Shown here one piece after another: positions 51,295 to 62,878 of a stretch of 64,000 bases of DNA. This DNA comes from Voacanga thouarsii. Lineage: Eukaryota > Streptophyta > Magnoliopsida > Gentianales > Apocynaceae. The translations under genes and the position numbers were made by a program. Each line of letters starts with the position of its first letter. The first letter of the stretch is position 1. The notes under the pieces were generated by a model that ran no database searches, was not told the DNA's origin, and saw nothing but the letters and a program-made list of their open reading frames with translations. The stretch spans positions 2,356,001 through 2,420,000 of the forward strand of contig JANUWF010001636.1 in the NCBI GenBank assembly GCA_026120185.1. The letters are read 5' to 3'.

Positions 51295-54200
51295 ATGCAG
51301 TGTTTGATTTCTCATCCGCATGGATGTTTGAGCTTAAATGTTCCTAATAATGATACGATGGGTTCACTCTCTGCTATGTTCTCACAAGGTCCTCTTCCAT
51401 ATTGGTAAGCTCTGCTCGTTGTCTATCTTTTATTAATACAAGTCGAATGAATTTTCAAGTTTCATTTTCATTTTCATTTTTCCCGTGAAATTCATTTATG
51501 AAGAGTTAAAAGGCTGTTCTTGGAAGAATTTCTATCGTGAATTTTGTATTTCTCGTGGGATGGAGATTCTTGGCTTTTGCACTGTGTAAAAGTTCATTTG
51601 ATAGTTGTTTTTGTTGTCCTTAAATTTGTTGAGAACTGATGCATGTTATGCTGCTTTTGTTTTCTTTAATTAGTGGCAAAGATAGGTTTTAATGAGCTAA
51701 ATGAAAGAGTATTAAGTGGGTAAACTATGTTGTGTTGTTCTGTTGGGAGAATATGTAACGCCTCCTAAAGCTCAATCCCAGCAGTCTGAGGGCTGTATCC
51801 TTTTTGCTTGGTATAAAGGCTCTTATAGCCTATGCAAATGTATCTATCTGGTTGGTTAGTAGGGAATTTTTTATGCTTGTATATGATTTCTTAATTACTT
51901 ATTTCCTTTCGCAGTTTCGAGCTAATACATGGAAAAATTCGTGAATTTGTTTGTTTTTCTTCAATAATAATTGGTACTCTTAAAAGAATAGTCATTGAGT
52001 AGTGTAATGCCACAATCAAGTTATTTTTGGGGGGAAAAAATCATTTTATTTGTGTAAATTTCTGGTGTTTATGGTTTCCATATACTTTTACATCTGAGCA
52101 TTTGCATACTGTTGTTTTCTAAACTGCAATGCCTTTGTCTTTTTTTTTTTTTTAATTTTTTTTATTCTGTAGTATGTGGTTTGCTTGCCAACCATTTCTG
52201 TTTGCCTCACAGTTTTTATCAAAGAAGGAATGCCTTTGAAAGTCATAGGCTTTACACTGTAAAATGCATGGTCACAAAAGCCAAAGAACTTTCTGTCCCT
52301 TCCCAAGAAACTTTGGTGAGAGAACCACACAAATACTTTGATCAGGTAATCATCACTGTGCGCTCTGGAGATGGAGGACATGGTGCCATTCTTAGTTTGC
52401 CAAATCAAAATTCTCCTTCAAAGTCACAAGGAAAATTTGGGAAAGAAAAACCAAGGAAGAAAAGTTCATATAAAAGGGATTTTGATGGTTCACTCATCCT
52501 CCCCATGGGTGGACATGGTGGAGATGTTGTGATCTATGCTGATGAGAGCAAAGATACACTGTTGGAGTTCCACAAGAAGGGTCGATACAATGCAAAGCGC
52601 GGAGGAAATGTTGATGCAATGGGGGTTTTGGCATCTCAGTTGCATGATGGATTTGCTGCACCAACATTACGAATTCCAGTACCTTTAGGTTTGTTACTTA
52701 TGTTATTGCATTTATTTAGAGAAAATGAATCTGGAGTCCTATTAAAAACATATGATCTCAAAGTCCTGCTTCTTTTATCTTGATGGCTATGTTACAATGA
52801 TGAGATATTCAATTCTTGTTTCATTGTTCACATTAGTCTGTATCTGACAGGTACAGTTGTAAAACACAAAAAGGGGAAATTTCTTGCTGATCTTGCTAAT
52901 CTAGGTGAAGAAGTTCTTGTAGCAAGGGGTGGACAAGGAGGGGTGAGAAAGTTTTCCTCTCAAGTATAGCAGAATGCTTATGAGGCGATGCCCCTACCAT
53001 TTCCTCTTTCACTACATTTAGAGAAAAACAATAGTTGTATGATGGACCAAGGACAAAAATTTTTCTAGTTGTGAAATTAGTAACGATTTCATAACATGAA
53101 ATTAGGCCACTTCTCATTGTTTTTCTTAATCATCCTTTCAACCTATATGGATTGGTTTTCAAGAAAATTTTCTCATTTTTCCCTTGGCAGATCAGCTTGT
53201 TGGAAATGCCAGAACATAGAAGAAAAAGGATGACGGCTTTAACTACAAATTTGATGAGAGATGATACTGACAAGGTAAAGATCAAATTCTTCATGCCATC
53301 TTCTATATTTTGATATTTTCAGTATATATGTTTTTGATAAATGTATTTTTAGAAGCAAGACAATGATGCTTTATAAGATTGCTTCATGGTTTGTTTTTTC
53401 ATGGCCAATTTACTGCCATCCAGAATATCTTCCAAGTACAACCAATTTCACTGCCACCTAAAATATCTTTCAAGTACAACCAATGTCAGAGTAAAGTGCT
53501 AGTTATGGGCTGAACTTTGAGTTTCATGCCAATAATCTCCCCTTCCTGGTGCTCCTACTAAGTCAGGTTCTTGTTGTTTCCTTGGCGTATTGGCCATTTG
53601 GTCCTGATATGTTGTTGACTCATATTACTTGAGTTGGCATAGAAATGAGAAAAGTAACTTCAAGTATCCTTTTTTCCCCTGAAGAAATGAAAAAAAACTG
53701 TAGTTATGAAATGCCATGTCAATCATGTACAAAAGGAATGCTGCTGCCATTATGACACAAAAGAAAGCAATTTCTAATCCTTTCCATAGATGAACCATGC
53801 TGAAGCCACAATGCAAATATCCCTCTTCTGATAAATGCTTACCCCAATATATCCATAGCACCAAGGTGGTGTCCGTAAACTAACAATGGAATTTTAAGTC
53901 AATTTCTCTGCCATTTTTCATTGATGCCCACATTTTGTGTTTGTTTTTTTTTTAATATTATTTATTTATTACTTAGTAAAAGTCCCCTTTTGGTGCATTT
54001 GAGCTACTGCATCTCACAGATGAATGTTTTTGGTTGTACAAGTGTCACTTTGGACCTGTGTAACGTATAAAAATAAACTGGGGTACAAATCAGATTGAAA
54101 AAGTTGAAAGCATGTTCTAAAGTTTCCCTGAACAGAACTTGTACATGCATAAATAGCATATGGTAGAGTTAATTACATTTATATGTAAGACATTTATGCT

Positions 54201-57200
54201 GTATACTGTGCTTTATTTGTTGACAGCCTTTTAATCTTGTTCTCAGCTCCTTTCAGGTATTAGTTCTTGGTCAGCCTGGAGAGGAGGTCAGTTTGCAGCT
54301 GATACTAAGAGTGGTAGCCGATGTTGGTCTTGTTGTAAGTACCTTTTTCCTGGATATTTCCAGGTGGTGTTGTGTGTGACTATCAATGTTTTGCATGTAT
54401 ATAATCTTTTTGTTGTGGAGATGAATATACCTAAGTGCATGACTTCCTGAATCTTTAGTCAGCTTGCTTGACTGTCAAGAAGATATTTGTCTCTTCTTGC
54501 ACACTTGGGTGATGGTAAGCTAACAAAATAAGTTCTCAGGTACATCTAAGTATGTTACCTTGAGTCTTTTTGAGTTTTATTAGTCCAGCCTACTACTTGA
54601 AACAATCCATTGAGTTCTCGCCTACTACTTGAATCAATCCATTGAGTTCTCTTTCAGGAGTTTAGACAGATGACAGATGTGAAAGTACTTTAGCATCATT
54701 AGGCACAGGGATATTTCTTGGGTCACACAGTTTGACACAGTGAATTCTTGAACCAGCACATTCCATGGGTGGTTTTGCCCTGTTATTGTTTGAGCATCTG
54801 CAGCCTTATAGAAGTCTCTAATTTGTAGCTTGCTAACCTGTTTTTCATGCTATCAATTTTAAGTACACGAGTATGGAGAGTTCAGGAACTAATTAAATGT
54901 CCTAATATGATAGGGGAAGCTGCATTTTCTTTTCTTTTGTGCACTTATTGGTTAATTCCTATAATTAGAGGTAAAAACATCTCATGCAGAAACGAAGATG
55001 TGATATAGAAAGGACAAAGTCTGTGTTTTGTGATTCTGTACTGTGAATTTTGTACATCATTTAAAGGAATTATGTTTGGCATGAAACTAGGGTACTGGTC
55101 TTGAGTTACCACTAATTGACTTTGGTTCGTCAATTGCTATTATGATGAAAGTTTTGAAGAAACTTAGCATTTGATGGCAGATTGGGGCCATTATTTGAGA
55201 TTGTTGCATTTTGTGTTTCAATTTCAGGGACTTCCGAATGCTGGGAAATCGACACTCTTGGCATCCATCACACTTGCAAAGCCTGACATCGCTGATTATC
55301 CCTTCACAACATTAATGCCTAATCTTGGACGCCTTGATGGTGACCCTAGTTTGGGTGCAGCTAAGTATTCATCTGAAGCCACTTTAGCAGATTTACCTGG
55401 TCTCATTGAAGGTGCTCATCTAGGAAAGGTATATTGATTTTCCATTTTGTTTGTTCGCTTGTGTTATGTTTTATTTAGGTATCATGATCACTATCCCAAA
55501 ATCTTTTTATTTTTCAGGGTCTTGGTCGCAATTTCTTGAGGCATTTAAGGAGAACTAGGTTGTTGGTCCATGTTGTTGATGCTGCTTCAGAGGATCCCGT
55601 GACTGATTATAGAACAGTAAAAGAAGTATGAGTAACATCCTTAAGGCATTGTCTTCTTTATGATCTATTTCCAACTTATGTCGCATTAGATACTCCATCC
55701 ATTAACAGATCTTTTCATAGAGATGGGCTGTCATGGATGAATCAAGGATATGTTTTGCTACTGATTTGTGATTCTAACTCTTTATTGTTTTCTACTATAT
55801 GTGAATTTTGCTTGGTTGTGCTGTGTGACAATGCAATAGACTGTGGGTAAGCATAGTTATTGAGCACTTGTAATTAGATTATGACCTGCATCTAGAAACT
55901 TACATTACATATAATCAATGGATCTTATACAACCTTCTGGAAGATGAGCAGTAGTTTCTCAGGGCTTCAAATTATGCAACTTATGAACTGACAGCCAATT
56001 TTACCTACTAAGAGAAAGCCAGCATGTTGGGTGCCATTATGCCATACCATTTCTTACTATTTCTTTCTCTTCAGATCATGTGTGTGTGTATTTATGGATG
56101 TGTGTCAGTTTGTCATATGTAATAAAGCATATGGTCCTTGACAGAGTGGATCTTCTTTTTTCTGCATCTTTGACCCCAAAAATGTGAAAAATGGAAATCT
56201 CTTCAGAATTACAAGACTTACATTTATATGATTTGCATGTATTTTGTTTTCATCAATGTTTTTGAACACTTAGTGGATTCTGTTTTATGCATGTTCGAAC
56301 AGGGGATGTAGTAATCTGCAAAGAATGATTCCTATCCAGTAAAAGAATTTTTTAAATACACCTGGAATCTCATTTTCATTATTAAAATAATCAATGGCTC
56401 TGAGAAATGGGTAATCACCTCCCCTCTATTGCTGAATATAAATATAGAGAGGAAGAGTTTAGTGTGAACTTGTCTCATGGATTGGTTTGGAAAGTCATTA
56501 GCTTAATGTCTTATTTCTTCTACCAACTTGTATAACTCAGTGTTAGTTTTCAGGAACTGCGGATGTACAACCCTGAATACCTTGAAAGGCCTTACATTGT
56601 GGTGTTAAACAAAATTGACATTCCTGAGGTGTAAAATTGTTATCGTTCATACATTTATAATTTGTTTCTTTCTCATTGATAAAATGTCCAGTTTTCCCGC
56701 ATGCTTTTCTGCTGTAACACATACTTATTTTACTTTAGGCAATGGATAGGCTGCCATCATTGATTGAAGAAATCTGGAGAATTGGAAATGATAAAAGTGG
56801 AAGATACCAAGCTGATGGTCTCTCTTCAGAGGTTCCTGATAGAGATCAGAAGAATAAGGCAATTGAAGATTACCCACGCCCTGTAGCTGTTATTGGTGTC
56901 AGTGTTCTGTAAGTTCATTATTTCCATTTCTTGTTTCTATACTTCATGTTAGCTTTCTTCCTGTTTATCATGTCTATTTCTTGGTTAACTTTAGATACTA
57001 GATGTTAGTGGCTTCAATGGTTAAGATTTTACCATTGGCCTCAACATAATCATCTTACAACTATAGGAAATTTCTAGTAGTGGATATGATGTCTTCAGGG
57101 TTATTCAACTGCTTATAGAAACACATCCCAACTTTTAAACCGTAGAGCTCGTATGTTCAGCCATGTTAGATTCCTATGGCTATTATCACAAGCAACATAT

Positions 57201-58650
57201 AGAGCTTGCTTACGCATGCTGACTTTACAAAACATGGCATCTTGATTTCTGGGTGGTTTACATGTTACTGGTCAAAGATTTTGTCGTGAGCATATTCTTG
57301 CTGCAAACGATAACCAAGGAAATTTTGTGTTCTTTTCTTGGTTCCAACTAGGCTGAAATAAATCAAGCCATACCAAAGATTAATTTCCTTAGGCCCATCA
57401 GTTTTTTCTTCTGTTGTCTATTGTTTTGGACAATTTCTCATGGATCAAGCAGTGCCAAACCCTTGTGTGATTAGTCTTGATTTGATCAACTTTAGCTTCT
57501 GCTTGACTCGACATTCAACAAGAGCTCATTTTTCTAAAAAGTTTTAGTCAATTACTTTGGGATTTTTTTTAAGGAGGAAAAATTGTGTCTTGTACAATTT
57601 CAATGTGATATGAACATCTTAATGGTCATTCTTTAGTGTCTCAAAACCAATTTAAGCCTGAAACCTGAACTGTATGTTTCATTCTTCATGTAGCCTCACA
57701 ATAATGTATCTAGGCACATTGATCTTGCTGGTACACTTTTTCCCTTTCTTTTATTTCTTAGGATTTCACTAGTTAAATTTAGTAGTTTTGACAAGCCAGT
57801 GCTGGAGGTGCTTTACCTTTTTATACATGATGGAAATTAGTAGGCTCAGAATGAGAGATTCCTTGTGGTGTGGTGAGCCATCTACCTTAATCTGTTGAGA
57901 AACAAGTGTATTTATTATTATTATTATTATTACTTCCTCCATTTGGATTTGGACGTGGGACACCCAAATCCGGTTGGAGGGGGTGTTATTTATTTACTCC
58001 CTCCGTGCACAAATAACTGGCCTAATTTCTTTTTTGGTTTGTTTAAAAATAATTGTCCATTTTCTAAATATAGGTTGTATTTAATTATTTTTTTTCAATT
58101 CTACCCTTAGCATAATTTTCTATCAATTAATTAGTATTACAATTACCCATATTGAAGTTATTTTAACCAATAATAAAATCACGTTATCTTATAAAAATAG
58201 TCAAAAGTGTAATTTAATAAGGTGGTATGGGTGAAAAGAAGAGAGGGATGTAATTATTAGAGTGATGTAATTAAAGAAGTGGTGAGATTCAAATTAATGA
58301 GGTGAGAAAGATAATAAAAATACTCCAAAGGGTATAATGGATATTTTAATAATTTTTATTATAGAATTCCACAATTCTTTTATATGCGTAGTTTTTACAA
58401 TTAGGCCAGTTATTTGTGGTCGGAGGGAGTATTTATTTATTTATTTTTGGTTCTGAAAAGTAGCATCTAGTTTTCCAATTATTAACTAATTGTTTGTGCA
58501 TCATTATGAGGAAAATATCATTGGTGGAGCTCTTTGTGGCTCTGCAGGAAAGGTATCAAGGTGAATGAATTGTTAATGGAGATTAGAGCAGCATTACGTC
58601 ATTGCCGAGACCAGGACAATGAGGCTTTGGAACCATCTTTAACACCATGA
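51295..58650 (+). CDS. Obg/CgtA-family GTPase, organellar type (10 exons, 498 aa)
   Basis: Obg GTPases assist large ribosomal subunit assembly; plant members act in chloroplast or mitochondria. Exons: 51295-51404, 52213-52688, 52851-52942, 53191-53274, 54257-54334, 55228-55428, 55518-55625, 56554-56628, 56739-56908, 58548-58650. The ATG at 51295 is used because it joins in frame; an ATG at 51187 lies in the same frame and could add 36 residues. Exon 1 and the start of exon 2 look like a targeting peptide. The Obg fold follows, with [20 protein letters not shown] and ARGGQGG (Gly-rich arms), including a Lys-rich insert ([13 protein letters not shown]). The G domain shows G1 GLPNAGKST (from residue 281), the switch region TTLMPNLG, G3 DLPGLIEGA and G4 NKID. 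The protein most resembles the AtObgL/ObgM group (At1g07615/At1g07620) rather than ObgC, a memory-based assignment. Intron 9 contains a Stowaway MITE. Confidence 0.92.
57997..58429. mobile_element. Stowaway MITE in intron 9 of the Obg gene
   Basis: Flanked by TA (57995-57996 and 58430-58431). The ends ctccctccgtgcacaaataa and, inverted, ctccctccgaccacaaataa continue as near-perfect inverted repeats for about 30 bases (to ctggcctaatt). 433 bp, no coding capacity. The intact repeats suggest a younger copy than the other Stowaway elements here. Confidence 0.9.
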
Positions 58651-60382
58651 CTAGATTTGATGACTGCACAAAATTGGGAAATTGGCTTCATGGTAAATCA
58701 GAGCTTGTATACTTGTGTGAACATGTATTACGTTGGCACTGCCTCAGCTCACTCAAAAAACCAAGCACGGAATTCCAGCTCTTTTCTCAGCCAAGTCATG
58801 CTAGAAATGAACCAGCATCTACAGATTGTTTGTGCTTGGCTGCTTTGCTGCTGCAATTATTTTAATGAGCTAATCATCGGGAATTTCCTAGGAAAGTAGT
58901 TTCTTTTTCTTTTCTTTATTTTCTGAGGGGAAAGCGAGAAGGGCTCCGAGTAGTTGGAGGTTGAGGTTTTGGTTGACTAATTTGTATGTATTTACTCGAC
59001 TCGTATCCTTGAGCATATGAGGGCTCTGTTATTGATTCTCTGTAAAAGTGCTGGGAAAAGATTCTCACGAATTGAACTTCCGTTACATCTTTGTTGCTAT
59101 AAATTCACATTCACTCCGTCTTTGTTTTGTTGTTACCCGTTGCCGTCATGTTAAAGGGGACATCTTCCACTGTCTTCTTTGTCATGAGTGTAAAGGAAAG
59201 AAAAGCAGACCTTGGATAGCTGTAGTTGAGGTCACCCTCTTTTTGTTTGATTGTGCGAGTGATGTAACATTGTAGCTGTTCTATTTGTAACGTATAACTT
59301 TTGTGTGCTCTTTTATTTTCTTGACTGGTAGTGGAAGAAGTGAGCCTCAAACTCTGTAGCGGGATTGTTTATGTCAAAAGCAGGATTAAAGTCTTAGAAT
59401 CAGGCAAAGCTGTAATACCAGCTGGAATTACATCATGATGAACAGTAGGATCCTTCCAACATGCTTCTGATTCTGAATTTCAGAAACAATTTGGAAGGGA
59501 ATATTTACGCATGATAGATTATCGTATGGAATTAAAGAAACTTTTAGAGTGTAAACAGAATTTAAAATCCCCGAATTTAGCCACGGCGTAGGCGCAGGAG
59601 AGAGAGTCCACAGCTTTGTTGGCTGACGAAATCAGTTGGACTTTGGGTGTGCGTGCGTTACTCACTGTTCTTGTTTCTTTCGGACAGAGTGGACAAAGTA
59701 GTAGTAAGGTAATCCTAATCTCTCATGTTTTCCGTAAATGCCCGTCATTGAATGTGACAAAACTTCCAACTCTCACCACCCTGGGAGGCTCATATTAACT
59801 GAGGGACTGAAACAGCCCACGTATGAATCCAGCCCTCCGTCTGGCTGAGTTCCGGGAGGGTGAAGAGTGAAGCCCCCCTTGGATAACATACTAGAGTGAA
59901 CTTATCCATCTCGATTTGCCAACGTTGATGACCTCATAATGATGTTAAAATACTTGCATGGATTACCCAATGCACGTGATATCTATCCTCTGCTTGAGTC
60001 TTTTTTTCCCGAAAGCAGCGAGATGATATGCACAATCCTACTTTTTTGCCACCTGACATGAGCTAGTGCTGTGTACAAGTGATAATGGAAGTCCTAAAGT
60101 GTCAGTTTGCATAATCTAATAGAAGCAGCGCACACTAACAAACAGGTTGCTTTTGACAAGTAGCAGTGACAACCCATGAATGCAGACACGTATCAGAGAT
60201 TTCAGCTACTGCATTAAAAACCCTATCCTCGTTCTTGCAGCTCTCCACTCTCCACTGCTATATATACTGGATGATCGAACCTCAGCTGAAATTTAGTTCC
60301 ATTTCACCTGCTTTGCTTTTAATTTCTGTTGCATTTGCCATATATTCTGCATTTCAGTTCTCTTGATAACCCTACTGCAACC
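58651..60382. promoter_or_regulatory. Obg 3' flank and DREB2D-like promoter region
   Basis: The first 700 bases probably include the Obg 3' UTR; open frames there (for example 59048-59275) are unassigned. Closer to the DREB gene a perfect G-box CACGTG lies at 59973-59978, about 405 bases before the ATG, consistent with ABA/stress control but not proof of it. Confidence 0.4.
60259..60264 (+). promoter_or_regulatory. TATA box of the DREB2D-like gene
   Basis: TATATA within CTGCTATATATACTGG, about 120 bases upstream of the chosen start codon, leaving a 5' UTR of roughly 90 bases. Confidence 0.55.
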
Positions 60383-61108
60383 ATGAATGCTGGATCTTCT
60401 GGTGGCAGGCCGGGAAAGAAACCCGCTCAAGCTAGCTCAAGGAAAGGCTGCATGCGAGGGAAAGGCGGTCCGGAGAACGCTACTTGCACCTACAAAGGCG
60501 TGCGTCAAAGGACCTGGGGCAAGTGGGTTGCTGAGATTCGCGAACCAAATCGCGGTTCTCGTCTGTGGCTTGGTACCTTCGAGACTTCTCACGAGGCTGC
60601 CATTGCTTACGATGCTGCAGCACGTAAGCTTTACGGTGCTGATGCCAAACTCAATTTGCCTCACTTGTACAGGAGGCCCCAGCAGCAGATGCCACCCTCC
60701 TCTGCAAATTTGGCTCCTCCCATCAATTATGGAGATCAAGTTTCTTACCAACCTGCTGCATCCATGCCTGCTTGCCAATTGGGATCGTGCATGCCTCTGC
60801 CATACCTGTCAGGTGATCAACAGGCTATGTTCTATGGTGACAAACCCAATGCTGTTGGCTTTCCAGATGCAGAGGCTACTGCGGATCTGAAAGACAATTG
60901 CAATGGCGTTCAGGGTGAAGCTACATTGGATGGAATCTGGGGAGATCTGACTACAAACTTGCCAGAATTTGATGACTCATCCATGTGGGAGGAGGCACAA
61001 GCAAGCACATCTTTCCAGGAGGCTGTGAATGATCCAGGGATTTTTACTGGGAACTTTGATGGTGACAAAGATTGGGATGGCATGCACAATTATCCTTGGT
61101 GCCCTTAA
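60383..61108 (+). CDS. DREB2D: AP2/ERF transcription factor, DREB A-2 group, DREB2D-like (241 aa)
   Basis: Nuclear activator that binds the DRE/CRT core (A/GCCGAC) of drought-, heat- or salt-responsive genes. Single exon. The start [13 protein letters not shown] is preferred; an in-frame ATG at 60329 would add 18 hydrophobic residues before it. A basic NLS-like stretch with the A-2 signature [16 protein letters not shown] covers residues 20-35. The AP2 domain is at about 37-94 ([20 protein letters not shown]), with the Val and Glu at the positions that define DREB rather than ERF proteins. The C-terminal third is acidic with SMWEEA, a conserved feature of DREB2-type activators. By recall, the closest Arabidopsis relative is At1g75490 (DREB2D). 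Confidence 0.93.
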   Translation: MNAGSSGGRPGKKPAQASSRKGCMRGKGGPENATCTYKGVRQRTWGKWVAEIREPNRGSRLWLGTFETSHEAAIAYDAAARKLYGADAKLNLPHLYRRPQQQMPPSSANLAPPINYGDQVSYQPAASMPACQLGSCMPLPYLSGDQQAMFYGDKPNAVGFPDAEATADLKDNCNGVQGEATLDGIWGDLTTNLPEFDDSSMWEEAQASTSFQEAVNDPGIFTGNFDGDKDWDGMHNYPWCP

Positions 61109-61324
61109 TATTATCTACCCAGTACATATCCTCATATACATATATATGTGGCGTGATATGTAAGTTTATACAGGTCTGTGTTATAATAGGTATATGTATA
61201 GGTCTATGTTATTGTTAAAAAAAAGGAAAAAGAAAAAACAAAGCATATATGTATATAGGTCTCATATATTTGTGCAGGGAGTGCTTAGTAGATGCATGCT
61301 GCAGTCATTGTGGTACCGTTGTAC

Positions 61325-61615
61325 AGAATGTTTGCAGTTCTCATATGTATTTGTGTTTGAAACAAACTTTATATATATAAGAGTATATTATATATAATGT
61401 GTGCTGTGTGCAGTTTTAGGTTATATAAATTTGCAGTTTTGATATGTATTTGCATTGAAACAAACTTTATGTGTATAAGGGTATATATTGTATATTGTGT
61501 GGTGCATGTAGTTTTAAATTATACGATGTTGCAGTTCGAATATGTATTTGTGTTGAAATAAACTTTATATTTATAAGAGTATATTTTATACAGTACATGA
61601 AATTTTAAGTTATAA
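61325..61615. repeat. tandem repeat of about 100-bp units downstream of the DREB gene
   Basis: Three units share gcagtt..(g)atatgtatttg, aaacaaactttat and ataag.gtatat, beginning at about 61333, 61432 and 61531. The first lies soon after the probable 3' UTR. Confidence 0.75.
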
Positions 61616-61975
61616 GATTGGCATGGCTCGTGTACATAACACTGATATAGAAAAATTTTATAATATATATATTTTTTATGTTTATTAATAGCTGTTATAT
61701 ATAACCGTTATGTATAACCGTTACATATATGAAAAGTATATCCAATAAGAAGTTTATGTCAAATAACTAAACATAATATTACAAAGTTAATTATTATGCC
61801 GAACAACTAAATACGATATTATAAAGTTAACTAAAAACATATATATTAACTGAACAAAACACATAGAACAACATGAAATATAGCAAAGAAAATTATGCAT
61901 TAAAATACTTTACTTTGATTTTTTTTCGTCTGAAATGTTCTCTTCTAAAATGGCTCTATATAAAAAAAAATTATA

Positions 61976-62022
<47 letters not shown>

Positions 62023-62177
62023 AATTTATAATCCCGATTAATTCTTTTTGACAGCTTTATAGCTGAGTTCATTGCAATTTTAGTGTGTGCAAGATAGATT
62101 TATATGGTTTGGGTATATGTTCTCTTCTATTGCATTCATTTATTAGCCATTAGATCTTTGATCAGTAATAATATAAG

Positions 62178-62227
<50 letters not shown>
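61976..62227. repeat. two (TA)n microsatellites
   Basis: Uninterrupted TA runs at about 61976-62021 and 62185-62227, each over 20 units, separated by a repeat-family block. Confidence 0.95.
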
Positions 62228-62230
<3 letters not shown>

Positions 62231-62745
62231 TGTATGCAATCTAAACTGATGAGATTGGGTCTAGTATATAATACTGATATCGAAAACTTTTAAAATATAT
62301 ATATCTTTTATTACTTATAATTTGGATTCATATTTTTTCGATCGCTTTCATTTAATAGCTGAATTGTTTGCCATTTTAGCATGAGAGAATATAAGTTGGT
62401 GCAAGATAGCCTTATATGATTCAAGTATATGTTTTTTCCCTACCACTTCCATTTATTAGCCATAAGATCTGTGATCGGTAATAACTTAAGTGTATTATAT
62501 TCAGTATGTGCAGCCTAAAGTTATAAGATTTGCTCTTGTATATAATTCTAATATTGAAAAAATTTATAATATGTACATTTTTTAAAATTATTTATCATTT
62601 CGATTTCATTTTTTCCATTTGCTTTCATTTAATAGCTGAGTTGGCTGCAACTTTAGCACAAGAGAATATATGGGTCTATGCAGATAGCTTTATATAATTT
62701 GGGTATACATTCTTTTCTGCTTCATTTATTAGTGAGTAAAGGTAC
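62035..62745. repeat. diverged repeat of about 290-bp period
   Basis: Three copies of the block tagctgag/att..ttgc.a.tttagc, gcaagatag.ttatatg, tatatgtt.t and ttattagccat.agatct occur near 62055, 62355 and 62635. With the microsatellites this gives a simple-sequence-rich array with no coding signal. Confidence 0.6.
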
Positions 62746-62878
62746 TGATTCCCTTAAACTTTCATTAATTTTGATTTTTACTTCCTTTATTTTAAAATTT
62801 TGGTCATTGTCCTCCAACTCTTAAAATGACCTAATCCTTACCCTTCTGTTAATTTTGGGCGTTAAATGCTATAGACGA

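Noticed and set aside
57937..57986. Short palindrome CCAAATCCGG / GGATTTGG next to the Obg intron MITE
   Set aside because: Could be a remnant of a second element, but it is too short and has no flanking duplication.
60437..60890. Other-frame open frames (167 codons plus, 113 codons minus) over the DREB gene
   Set aside because: They overlap the clear AP2 coding frame and show no independent domain.
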